Origin: CBDBCU01 sp965242615
GTDB lineage: Bacteria; Chloroflexota; Dehalococcoidia; Lucifugimonadales; UBA3495
Reading direction: 5' to 3'
NCBI GenBank assembly: GCA_965242615.1
Contig: CBDESR010000005.1
Location: forward strand, 2,108,001 to 2,172,000
DNA length: 64,000 nucleotides
Made by a program: the position numbers and the translations under genes. A model generated the notes under the pieces. That model ran no database searches. It saw only the letters and a program-made list of their open reading frames with translations, and was not told the origin of the DNA. Shown piece after piece: positions 57,433-64,000 of this stretch (position 1 is its first letter; the number at the start of each line of letters is the position of its first letter).

Positions 57433-58350
57433 ATGAACGCAGCCCAACTCTTTTACATCCTGGCGTTGGACGGCGGCGGCAGCCGGGGCATTTATCCCGC
57501 CCAAGTCCTGGCTAAGTTGGAGCAGCAGCTTGGCGGCCGCGTCAAAGATTGCTTTGACCTGATTGCCGGCACCAGCACCGGCGCCATAATCGCCGGGGCG
57601 GCGGCGGCCGGGATTCCAATGGCGGAGATAGTGGGGCTGTTTGAGCGGGAAGCGCCGCGTATCTTTCGGAAACGCCTTTTGCGCCGGGGCGGGTTCCGGA
57701 GCCGCTACGACCACAAGCTGCTGGGGTCGGTTATCCGGCGACACTTGCCCGACCGGACCTTGGGCGAAATAGCGACGCCGCTGCTGATAACCAGTTCCGA
57801 CATCAGCTCCGGCGGAGTGTATGTCTTTAAGTCGCAGTATTTGCGGGAGGTCGGCAAGGATTATGTCCGGGATGGCAATGTTCCGCTGGCGGACGCGATC
57901 CTGGCATCCTGCGCCGCCCCCACTTACTTTGACCCGGCCGCGGTCGGCAGTTATCTGCTGGCGGATGGCGGGGTCTGGGCGAACAACCCGTCGATAATTG
58001 CCCTTACCGAGGCGATGTCGGCTTTTGGCAGAGGGTTGGGGGAAGTAAGCATCTTGTCCTTGGGAACCGGCCACGCGGCCTTGTTCTATCGTCAGCAAAG
58101 GAATTGGGGCGCGCTTACCGGCTGGGGCGGCGTCAAGCTGTTTGCCTATATGATGAGCGCCCAATCCCAAGCGTCCGCCAATATGTCCAGGCTGCTGCTG
58201 CAAGACCGCTATTTGCGGTTAGACCCGGAGACCGAGCATTGGGCTATGGACGACACCAAGCACTTGGGCAACCTGAAAGCCTTGGCCGACCGGGATTTTG
58301 CCGCCAACTTCGGGCAAATTTCGGTCCATATCAAGGGAGGGAAGGGATGA
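57433..58350 (+). CDS. CBASS effector: patatin-like phospholipase (CapV-like)
   Basis: The 305-residue patatin-type phospholipase begins LALDGGGSRGIYPAQVL with the oxyanion hole DGGGSRG (13-19); GTSTG (46-50) holds the catalytic Ser48, and LADGGVWANNP the Asp178 of the dyad. It should break down membrane phospholipids when bound to a cyclic nucleotide made by the adjacent CD-NTase, killing the infected cell. The stop overlaps the nucleotidyltransferase start (ATGA). The start 5 bp after the BtpA gene is unusual for a defence island. Confidence 0.88.
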   Translation: MNAAQLFYILALDGGGSRGIYPAQVLAKLEQQLGGRVKDCFDLIAGTSTGAIIAGAAAAGIPMAEIVGLFEREAPRIFRKRLLRRGGFRSRYDHKLLGSVIRRHLPDRTLGEIATPLLITSSDISSGGVYVFKSQYLREVGKDYVRDGNVPLADAILASCAAPTYFDPAAVGSYLLADGGVWANNPSIIALTEAMSAFGRGLGEVSILSLGTGHAALFYRQQRNWGALTGWGGVKLFAYMMSAQSQASANMSRLLLQDRYLRLDPETEHWAMDDTKHLGNLKALADRDFAANFGQISVHIKGGKG

Positions 58351-59225
58351 AAAACGTTAACAAGTTCAATAACTTCCTCAAGGTGGAAGTGAACATTGAC
58401 CGCGGCCGCCTTAACACTCTGAACGCCCGAGTCCCCGCCGTAACCGAGTTCCTGAGCAAAAACCTGGATTCGTACATTAAGGTGGAGCGGCAAGGCTCTT
58501 ACGCCCTGCGGACGATTATCCAGCCGGTCAACAATGGGGAGTATGATGCCGATGTCCTGCTTTTTATGCAGCACGACCCGGTCAAGAGTCCCGCCGAATA
58601 CATCACCGAGGTTCATAACTGCCTCAAGCGGGGCAGCCCCTATTCGGAAGTCGTGCAAGTAAAAACCCGGAGCGTAGTAGTTGATTACGCCGGGGACTTT
58701 CACTTGGATATAGTCCCCTGTATCGAAAGGGACGGTTTGAGCTATATCTGCAACAGCAAAACCAAACAGTTTGAGCCGACTGACGGCACCGGTTACCGGG
58801 ATTGGTTCAACGCCAAGACCACCATTACCCACGGCAACCTCAAAGGGGCGGTGAAGTTGCTGAAGTATATAAGGGATCACAAGGGTAACTTCGAGGCGCC
58901 TTCAATCATCTTGACCACCCTTGTCGGTTACAACATACACGAATCCGATGACCGGTCTAACTTCAGGAATGTCCCGGACACCCTGAAAACCGTCTCCAAT
59001 CGGATAAATGCCTTTTTGCAGGCTAATTCCGCAATGCCCAGGATGCGTAATCCGGTAATGCGCCGGGAGAGTTTCAACAACCACTGGAGCCAAACCGATT
59101 ACAAAAACTTCCGGCGTATGTTTGCCATCTACAACAACAAAATCAACGACGCTTGGGAGGAAACCGTCCCGCAGAGGAGCATCCGGAAGTGGCGGGAATT
59201 GTTTGGCGATAATTTCGGCCGGTAG
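58347..59225 (+). CDS. CBASS cyclase: CD-NTase (cGAS/DncV-like nucleotidyltransferase)
   Basis: The 292-residue protein has the signature of the family: VERQGSYALRTIIQP (Gly-Ser at 50-51), YDADVLLFM with the catalytic pair Asp67 and Asp69, and FHLDIVPC (Asp121). A C-terminal helical part includes KGAVKLLKYIRDHKGNFEAPSI and ILTTLVGYNI, typical of CD-NTases. It would make a cyclic di- or trinucleotide after phage infection and thereby switch on the patatin effector. Coupling by a 4-bp overlap makes this a minimal type I CBASS. No Cap2/Cap3 genes follow. Confidence 0.88.
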   Translation: MKNVNKFNNFLKVEVNIDRGRLNTLNARVPAVTEFLSKNLDSYIKVERQGSYALRTIIQPVNNGEYDADVLLFMQHDPVKSPAEYITEVHNCLKRGSPYSEVVQVKTRSVVVDYAGDFHLDIVPCIERDGLSYICNSKTKQFEPTDGTGYRDWFNAKTTITHGNLKGAVKLLKYIRDHKGNFEAPSIILTTLVGYNIHESDDRSNFRNVPDTLKTVSNRINAFLQANSAMPRMRNPVMRRESFNNHWSQTDYKNFRRMFAIYNNKINDAWEETVPQRSIRKWRELFGDNFGR

Positions 59226-59238
59226 CCGAGCAAACCCT

Positions 59239-59700
59239 CTAAACCGCCGCATATCCCTTTTCCCGCCCCACGGTCACCGTCCGCAGCCGCCTTTGAGCTG
59301 CCAGTTCCCGGAGGGCTTGCCGCACTTGCGGGTCGCCGTGGCGGCGGAACTGATTCATTACTTTGCGGGCCGTTTGCGGGCGGGCGCAGTATAACCAGAT
59401 GGCGTCAGCCAAGTCATCCCCGGCGGCCGGCAACGGCTGCAATCGGGTGATAAAAGTATGCCCCCGGTTGCCGTCCACCGCCTCGCCGGGGCGATAGGTC
59501 AGCCGGCCGGCTTGGCTCTGTCGTTCCAGATAGTTCCGCAGGCTGGTACGCAGCCGGCCGCCGGTTCCGGTAGAGCCGTAGCCATGCACCACTTCCAACT
59601 CCGCCCCAGCGGCCGCCGCGGCGTAAAATTCTCGAAACTCGGTCAGAGCGTCGGCCCAAGTCTTGCCGTGCAAGTCCAGCGTAAGGGCGGGCATTGGCAT
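59239..59700 (-). CDS. Smr-domain protein
   Basis: With the ATG at 59700 the protein has 153 residues. LTLDLHGKTWADALTEFREF and LEVVHGYGSTGTGGRLRTSL are the LDLHG and HGxGxG motifs of the Smr (small MutS-related) endonuclease domain; the second part (ARPQTARKVMNQFRRHGDPQ) is a basic helical segment. Smr domains nick DNA or cut RNA, for example in ribosome-collision rescue. The start upstream at 59868 lies inside another gene and lacks support. It converges on the CBASS operon, 13 bp away. Confidence 0.85.
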   Translation of the reverse strand: MPMPALTLDLHGKTWADALTEFREFYAAAAAGAELEVVHGYGSTGTGGRLRTSLRNYLERQSQAGRLTYRPGEAVDGNRGHTFITRLQPLPAAGDDLADAIWLYCARPQTARKVMNQFRRHGDPQVRQALRELAAQRRLRTVTVGREKGYAAV

Positions 59701-59743
59701 TATCCCCATTCCGGGCAGCGGGGTTAAGCAGACGGGCGCAATC

Positions 59744-60592
59744 CTAAAACACCCGGTTGCCGGCCACGGCGGCCGGGATGCTATACAATCCCGTCCGCGC
59801 CGTAACATATATGGTCCGGTAATCCGGGCCGCCAAAGCACAGGTTAGCCGGCAGTTGGGGGAATTCAATCGTCCCCAAATGCTCCCCGGCCGGCGTAACT
59901 ACCCACAGGCCGCCGGGGCCGGTAACATACAAATTGCCCTGACTGTCCAGTTTCATCCCGTCCGGGCCGCCCCGGGCCGCCGTATCCATATTAACCAAGG
60001 CCGCCGGTTCGCCCAAGGACAAGTCGGCATTCACCGGAAAAGCCAGCACATTGCGGTTGCGGGAATCGTCCACATAGAGGATAGATTCATCCCGGGAAAA
60101 AGCCAAGCCGTTAGGCCGATCCATTGCGCGGTTCAGCAGGGTAACAGTGCCATCCGGGTCAAGGCGATAGACGCCGTTAAAGCCCAGTTCGCCCGGTTCC
60201 GGGTCGATGCCGTAGGGCGGGTCGGTAAAGAAAATGCTGCCGCCGGAGTGGGCGACTAAATCGTTGGGGCTGTTCAGCGGCTTGCCAGCGTAGTGACTGA
60301 CCAAGCCGCGCATTGTGCCGGCGGCATCCATTCGCGATACCTGCCGCCCGCCGTGTTCGCAAGCCAAGAGCCGCCCTTGCCGGTCGAAGGTCAGCCCGTT
60401 GGCGTTACGGCTGGGCGTGATATGCGGCTCCGGGCGGCCGCCGGGGGCATAGCGGTAGATGATATCCGCGGGAATATCGCTGAACAGCAAATAGCCGTCA
60501 GGATGCCACACCGGCCCCTCGGTGAACTGGAATCCCTCGGCTACCACCACCGGTTCCCGTTCGGGAACCAAATCCCGCAATGCAACGACCAT
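59744..60592 (-). CDS. SMP-30/gluconolactonase family protein
   Basis: The 282-residue beta-propeller has the SMP-30 pattern: FTEGPVWHPDGYLLFSDIPAD (the Glu that binds metal), NANGLTFDRQGRLLACEHGG, SPNDLVAHSGGSIFFTDPPYG and ARGGPDGMKLDSQGNLYVTG. It opens a sugar lactone or similar compound to an acid. It lies 43 bp upstream of the Smr gene on the same strand. Its start follows the ThDP subunit gene by 55 bp, so it could be expressed with the ThDP-dependent enzyme. Confidence 0.9.
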   Translation of the reverse strand: MVVALRDLVPEREPVVVAEGFQFTEGPVWHPDGYLLFSDIPADIIYRYAPGGRPEPHITPSRNANGLTFDRQGRLLACEHGGRQVSRMDAAGTMRGLVSHYAGKPLNSPNDLVAHSGGSIFFTDPPYGIDPEPGELGFNGVYRLDPDGTVTLLNRAMDRPNGLAFSRDESILYVDDSRNRNVLAFPVNADLSLGEPAALVNMDTAARGGPDGMKLDSQGNLYVTGPGGLWVVTPAGEHLGTIEFPQLPANLCFGGPDYRTIYVTARTGLYSIPAAVAGNRVF

Positions 60593-60646
60593 AATTACCC
60601 CGTAATGGACTAATTCCCACCGCCCGGCTCCCGGGAAGTTACCGCC

Positions 60647-61237
60647 CTACGGCCCCGCAATCCCCAATTCCCCTTTCAGGTCGTCGATTACCTGGGTGCG
60701 GGAGCGGGTTTGCCAACGGACCCGGCTGCCGATGGGTTCGTTTTCGATTTCCGGGTGGACTTTCAGGGCGACGAACACCGGGCCGGGCTGGTTCAGGATT
60801 TCCGCAATGCTGTTGGTAAAATCCTCTAGGTTGTCAAAAGCATAGGCCGCCGGGTAGCCGGAGCCTTGGGCGATGACTTCGTAGGCGATGTTTTTGGCGT
60901 TGGGAACGGGCTGGCCGCCGGTGGTGGCGTAACACTCGTTGTCCAGCATAAAGTGGTACAGGTTAGCCGGGGCCTTTTCGGCGATGGTGGGCAGCGCGCC
61001 GAGGTTCATCAGCACATCCCCCTCGGAGTCGAACAGCACCACCCGCTCGTTGGGCAAAGACAGGGCTACCCCCAAGGCAAAGGAAGCGTGGCCGCCCATG
61101 GCCGGGTCGCCCACCGGCAAGTCCCGGTTAGGCTGGTCACTGAGCTGGGTCCAGTGGCGTCCGCCGCGGCCGGGGATGACGATGGCATTGCCGCGGTGCT
61201 GATTAAAGACTTCGAGCAAATCCGCCGTGTTAAGCAT
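60647..61237 (-). CDS. ThDP-dependent decarboxylase-like enzyme, ThDP-binding subunit (ComE-like)
   Basis: The 196-residue protein is the C-terminal, thiamine-diphosphate-binding half of a decarboxylase-type enzyme: GDPAMGGHASFALGVALSLP, VVLFDSEGDVLMNLGALPTI (the GDG-type cofactor motif) and MLDNECYATTGGQPVPNAKN. Sulfopyruvate decarboxylase (ComE) and phosphonopyruvate decarboxylase have this split form. Its partner subunit is encoded at 61811, on the other side of a GIY-YIG gene, on the same strand. Confidence 0.88.
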   Translation of the reverse strand: MLNTADLLEVFNQHRGNAIVIPGRGGRHWTQLSDQPNRDLPVGDPAMGGHASFALGVALSLPNERVVLFDSEGDVLMNLGALPTIAEKAPANLYHFMLDNECYATTGGQPVPNAKNIAYEVIAQGSGYPAAYAFDNLEDFTNSIAEILNQPGPVFVALKVHPEIENEPIGSRVRWQTRSRTQVIDDLKGELGIAGP

Positions 61238-61282
61238 AGTCGCCTCGCTTTTGCGGGATGATGTGCCTTTGACAACCGCTTT

Positions 61283-61774
61283 TTAATGGTTGTCAAAGCT
61301 GTTGTATTTCCTCGGAGTTCCAAGTGTCAAATGAGCATAAACCTCGAAAAGGGTCTGCTCGATAGGGTCTTTAATACCTACGGCACGGATGACCATTTTG
61401 CTGACACGTTTTTTGGCGTCCAAGAAAAGTCTTTCGAAATCGGGATCCTTTTGCAAATCCTTCCGGGACACGGATTCGGAAGCATCGCCAAATGCTTCCC
61501 TGGCAAGAATGAAAGCGAAAGTAGCGGTCTCACGCTGGTTGCCAGGCTGTCCGTGTTCCAAGATCCTCTCCTTGAGACGGTCAGACCGGCCTGCGTACAT
61601 TGGCTTTTCATCCTCATAGAGGACGTAGATACCTGCGTTAGCAACAGGAAGTTTGCTACCCAAGCTACTACGCTCCTGCCGCGTATCCATCCTGATAACC
61701 TGACACGACTCAAGTTCGTGCAGATACTGCGGCATCTTTTTGATGATGTCGTCAAAGTTGGGATATTCCGCCAC
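61283..61774 (-). CDS. GIY-YIG nuclease-like protein inserted between the two ThDP subunits
   Basis: From the GTG at 61774 (GGAG 5 bp before) the protein has 163 residues. AGIYVLYEDEKPMYAGRSDR carries GIY (48-50) and YAG in place of YIG, with the Arg after it (R63) and later IEQTLFEVYAHLTLGTP holding the metal-binding Glu. The end KYNSFDNH is typical for the small stand-alone family. Its GC content is well below that of its flanks, and it splits what should be adjacent ThDP subunit genes. It might be a selfish or defensive nuclease. Confidence 0.8.
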   Translation of the reverse strand: MAEYPNFDDIIKKMPQYLHELESCQVIRMDTRQERSSLGSKLPVANAGIYVLYEDEKPMYAGRSDRLKERILEHGQPGNQRETATFAFILAREAFGDASESVSRKDLQKDPDFERLFLDAKKRVSKMVIRAVGIKDPIEQTLFEVYAHLTLGTPRKYNSFDNH

Positions 61775-61810
61775 TCTACTCCGTCCAGACAAAGAGTTAG
61801 GGAAAGCCCC

Positions 61811-62326
61811 CTACCGGTTAAAGCCGTGATATTCGTCGCCCACCAGCACCGCTACCGGGCGGCGGGTGCGCTCCGCTTCCTCGAAAGCAATGGAAATGCG
61901 GGGGGCGTCCTCGCCGTTTTCCACCAGGTAATAGTTGATACCAAAGGCGTTAAGGAATCGCTCGGTGTAGGTGGCGGCGGTGTCGGTGTTGACGCCGTGC
62001 CGCGTCCAGCCCCGATAGCCCACCAGCATCACCACCGGAATGTTCAGACTCAACCCCCAGCCGCGCAGGGAATCCCCGGACTCCATCATCCCGGTGTTTT
62101 GGATGAGGATGACCGGCTTTTTCCCGCCGACGGTCAGGCCGGCGGCCGTGGAGAAGGCTTGCCCTTCCCGGCTGACCGGTATCAAGTCCAGGGACGGCTC
62201 TTCGAGCATCAGCAGATAGAGCCAATTGGTTTCGCTGTCCGGCAGCCAGACCACATGGGTAACGCCGTTCTTAATCAGTTCACCCAGCACAATGTCCGGG
62301 CGGAGTTGGGCTTCCTGCTGGGTCAT
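61811..62326 (-). CDS. ThDP-dependent decarboxylase-like enzyme, N-terminal subunit (ComD-like)
   Basis: The 171-residue protein is the pyrimidine-binding half of a ThDP enzyme: LGELIKNGVTHVVWLPDSETNWL, LIPVSREGQAFSTAAGLTVGGKKPVILIQNTG with the catalytic Glu (SREGQA), and a late helical part with GDEYHGFNR. It forms the alpha subunit of sulfopyruvate- or phosphonopyruvate-decarboxylase-like enzymes with the protein encoded at 60647. The usual contiguous gene pair is broken here by the GIY-YIG gene. Confidence 0.85.
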   Translation of the reverse strand: MTQQEAQLRPDIVLGELIKNGVTHVVWLPDSETNWLYLLMLEEPSLDLIPVSREGQAFSTAAGLTVGGKKPVILIQNTGMMESGDSLRGWGLSLNIPVVMLVGYRGWTRHGVNTDTAATYTERFLNAFGINYYLVENGEDAPRISIAFEEAERTRRPVAVLVGDEYHGFNR

Positions 62327-62400
62327 AACGCTGTACCTGCCTTGCCGGCGTTAATGGCGCCGGCCCCGGATTGACGATGTAGTGATTATAGCCCCGGCTT

Positions 62401-63090
62401 TCAGTTCAACCGCGGCCCCCGGTAAGGATTGTTCCTTTCCGCCTGCTCCCGCACCAGCTCATTGCTGCGCCGCAGCAGCGGCAGCAATTGGGACAGCCGT
62501 TCCCCCGCCGTTGCCGCCGCCAGCAGCTCCTGCCGCATCCCCTGCGGCAGTTCAATGCTGGAAGTCAAAGTAGCCGCCGCCGCAAAAGACAAAGTCAACG
62601 GATTATCCGGCGTCGCCACCGGCGCGTTCCAACTGCCCGCCAAGTTCGACAACTGCCGCAGAAAATCGGCATATTCCCCCCGCACTTCCGCCAGCGTATC
62701 CGGCGCCACCTCCCCCCTTTCCTCCTCCATAAACCGCACCAACCCCACCAAATGGGGTATCTCCTGAATGACCTCCACCAGTTGAAACCGCCGCTCCCCT
62801 TGCGTCAGCAGGTTCAGCCGCCCCTCCTCCAGCCGCTGCACTTGGGCAATGCGCGCCGTAGTGCCAATGGAATGGGTTTCCGCCGGCCCGCCCACTTCCG
62901 GCCCCTCCCTAATCAAAGCCACCCCAAAGGGCGCGTCCCGCTCCAGGCACTCCCCAATCATCGCCTTGTAGCGTTCCTCAAAAATATGCAGCGGCAACTG
63001 CATCCCCGGAAACAGCACCAGATTCAGGGGAAACAGCGGCAGTTCCGTCAAATCATCCCGCGGCAACCCCCGCGGCCCATCCATCAGCAT
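62401..63090 (-). CDS. LON substrate-binding domain protein
   Basis: The 229-residue protein has the Lon N-terminal fold: LTELPLFPLNLVLFPGMQLPLHIFEERYKAMI, the conserved start of this domain, then FGVALIREG, GTTARIAQVQRLEEGRLNLLTQG and a helical end RQELLAAATAGERLSQLLPL. The ATPase and protease parts of Lon are absent, so it works as a separate binding or quality-control module. TATACT (63097-63102 on the minus strand) sits only 6-7 bp before the ATG, suggesting a leaderless transcript. Confidence 0.9.
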   Translation of the reverse strand: MLMDGPRGLPRDDLTELPLFPLNLVLFPGMQLPLHIFEERYKAMIGECLERDAPFGVALIREGPEVGGPAETHSIGTTARIAQVQRLEEGRLNLLTQGERRFQLVEVIQEIPHLVGLVRFMEEERGEVAPDTLAEVRGEYADFLRQLSNLAGSWNAPVATPDNPLTLSFAAAATLTSSIELPQGMRQELLAAATAGERLSQLLPLLRRSNELVREQAERNNPYRGPRLN

Positions 63091-63156
63091 AACGCCAGTA
63101 TAGTAGCCCGGCGGCCAAAGGGCAAATTTCGGGCGGAATAGACCCGCCCCCTCACC

Positions 63157-63825
63157 CTACACCGGCCACTCCTCCAAGTTATAAGCCATCTCCCAAAACT
63201 GATACTCCAAGCGCAAACTGGTCAAGTAGGCTTTCCCCATCGCCGCCCGTTCCGCCGGCCCGGCCTGCTCCCCCAATCGGTTCGCCAAATCGCGAATTTC
63301 CCCCGCCAGTTGCCTGAACTCCGGCGATACATACATCTGAATCCACTGGCCATAAAGCGGCGCCTCCGCCGGCTCCCCCTGCTTTGCCAAATGCTCGCCG
63401 ATTTCCCAATACCCCCACTGGCAGGGCAGCAAGCCGGCCACCAACTCCCCAAAGCTCCCCTGATGCGCCAGTTGCAGCAGATAAGCGGTATAAGCCACCG
63501 TCGTCGGCGCGGCCACCGTAGCCGCCAATTCCGGCCCGCTGATGCCAAACTGCGCGCAATAGCTCCGGTGCAAATCCATTTCTACATTCAGCGTCTCGTC
63601 CAGCAGCCGCGCAAACCAGCCCATCGTCGCCAAATCCGGCGCCCGCGCCGCCGCCAAAGCCAACGCCCGGCTATAGTCGATCAGATACGCATAATCCTGC
63701 AAGACATAATGCTTGAACCGGGCCAATTCCAGCGTCCCGTCCCCCACGCCCACCACAAAAGGATGTCCCAGAATCGCCTGACGAATCGGCCCAGCTTTCC
63801 CTTCAATGTCATCCGCAAAAGCCAT
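63157..63825 (-). CDS. tenA: TenA-family aminopyrimidine aminohydrolase/thiaminase II
   Basis: TenA salvages base-degraded thiamine by hydrolysing aminopyrimidines to hydroxymethylpyrimidine. The 222-residue protein has HPFVVGVGDGTLELARFKHYVLQDYAYLIDYSRALAL, FGISGPEL, and the nucleophile Cys in LLPCQWGYWEIGEHLAKQ, and a C-terminal LEYQFWEMAYNLEEWP with the catalytic Glu. GGAGGGGG lies just before the ATG. It is 60 kb from the thi operon within the window and has no riboswitch of its own here. Confidence 0.92.
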   Translation of the reverse strand: MAFADDIEGKAGPIRQAILGHPFVVGVGDGTLELARFKHYVLQDYAYLIDYSRALALAAARAPDLATMGWFARLLDETLNVEMDLHRSYCAQFGISGPELAATVAAPTTVAYTAYLLQLAHQGSFGELVAGLLPCQWGYWEIGEHLAKQGEPAEAPLYGQWIQMYVSPEFRQLAGEIRDLANRLGEQAGPAERAAMGKAYLTSLRLEYQFWEMAYNLEEWPV

Positions 63826-64000
63826 TTTCCCCCTCCGGCCTTACCGCGGCGATGCCCGTCAAATCGCCGCCGCCGTTACTCCTCAACCCCCCAACCGGGG
63901 GCTAGGGCCGGGGCCCTCAATGATGATAACTGACCGTTTCCGTCAGATAAGTTGACCACCGGGAACCGCCCCGGTCCGACCGCAACGGCTTTCCCCGGCC
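63826..64000. other. No gene seen at the right edge
   Basis: This stretch upstream of tenA holds a short hairpin (CCCCCAACCGGGGG, 63886-63899) and a TGAC/GTCA pair near 63930, but no convincing ORF, promoter or riboswitch. The gene that may lie beyond the edge is not visible. Confidence 0.5.

Noticed and set aside
63826..64000. Second TPP riboswitch before tenA
   Set aside because: No CTGAGA or GCGxAGGGA-like segments are present on either strand.

Overview
The window is about 60% GC, densely coded on both strands, and reads as chromosomal DNA of an uncultured bacterium. I infer Chloroflexota, possibly the SAR202/Dehalococcoidia side. The reasons are a lipoprotein with a long Thr/Pro 'TPTP' linker, the split sulfopyruvate-decarboxylase-like thiamine-diphosphate enzyme, the LigB/ureohydrolase/BtpA gene set, and ordinary TTGACA/TATAAT promoters. 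No rRNA or taxonomic marker is present, so the placement is tentative. There is one tRNA (Pro, CGG) and no CRISPR array.

Layout, left to right. 1-2.6 kb: a thiamine operon (thiG-thiE-thiS, a small ORF, then an RNA-ligase-like gene cut by the window edge) behind a TPP riboswitch and intrinsic terminator. 2.7-5.7 kb: a solitary 1001-residue DNA methyltransferase. 6.0-14.2 kb: an unusual cluster, DUF4178 and DUF350 facing a lipoprotein, an unknown acidic protein, a divergent SecA-like ATPase and a transglutaminase-like cysteine protein; this is my best candidate for an undescribed system. 14.2-19.1 kb: tRNA-Pro, a TlpA-type thioredoxin and mfd. 19.4-26.7 kb: small-molecule oxidoreductases, a cupin, a duplicated-domain lipoprotein, a tiny-protein transcription unit and an orphan molybdenum hydroxylase subunit. 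26.9-30.8 kb: three tandem paralogs with a DTGF aspartic protease, an MBL-fold protein and a methyltransferase-HNH fusion. 30.8-31.6 kb: a structured non-coding stretch. 31.7-36.7 kb: a pentose-phosphate operon, pgi (frameshifted)-gnd-zwf, ending in a DsbA-like protein whose CPWC motif is written UGA-PWC, very probably a selenoprotein. 37.5-46.9 kb: an envelope-stress type operon (two-component system, YceI lipoprotein, MacAB-like export system). 47.7-53.4 kb: a type I restriction-modification locus with an embedded toxin-antitoxin pair and an hsdS gene split by a stop codon inside a perfect 16-bp inverted repeat. 54.5-59.2 kb: a LigB-like protein, a ureohydrolase and a BtpA protein, followed directly by a two-gene CBASS (patatin effector and CD-NTase). 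59.2-63.8 kb: Smr protein, SMP-30 lactonase, the two ThDP subunits separated by a GIY-YIG gene, a Lon-N protein and TenA.

Central metabolism and cofactor genes alternate with defence-type genes: three separate DNA methyltransferase loci, one CBASS, one toxin-antitoxin pair, a Uma2 nuclease and a GIY-YIG nuclease. Start codons were chosen by Shine-Dalgarno sequence, overlap with the upstream gene and promoter position. Family names come from recalled motifs; no database search was possible.
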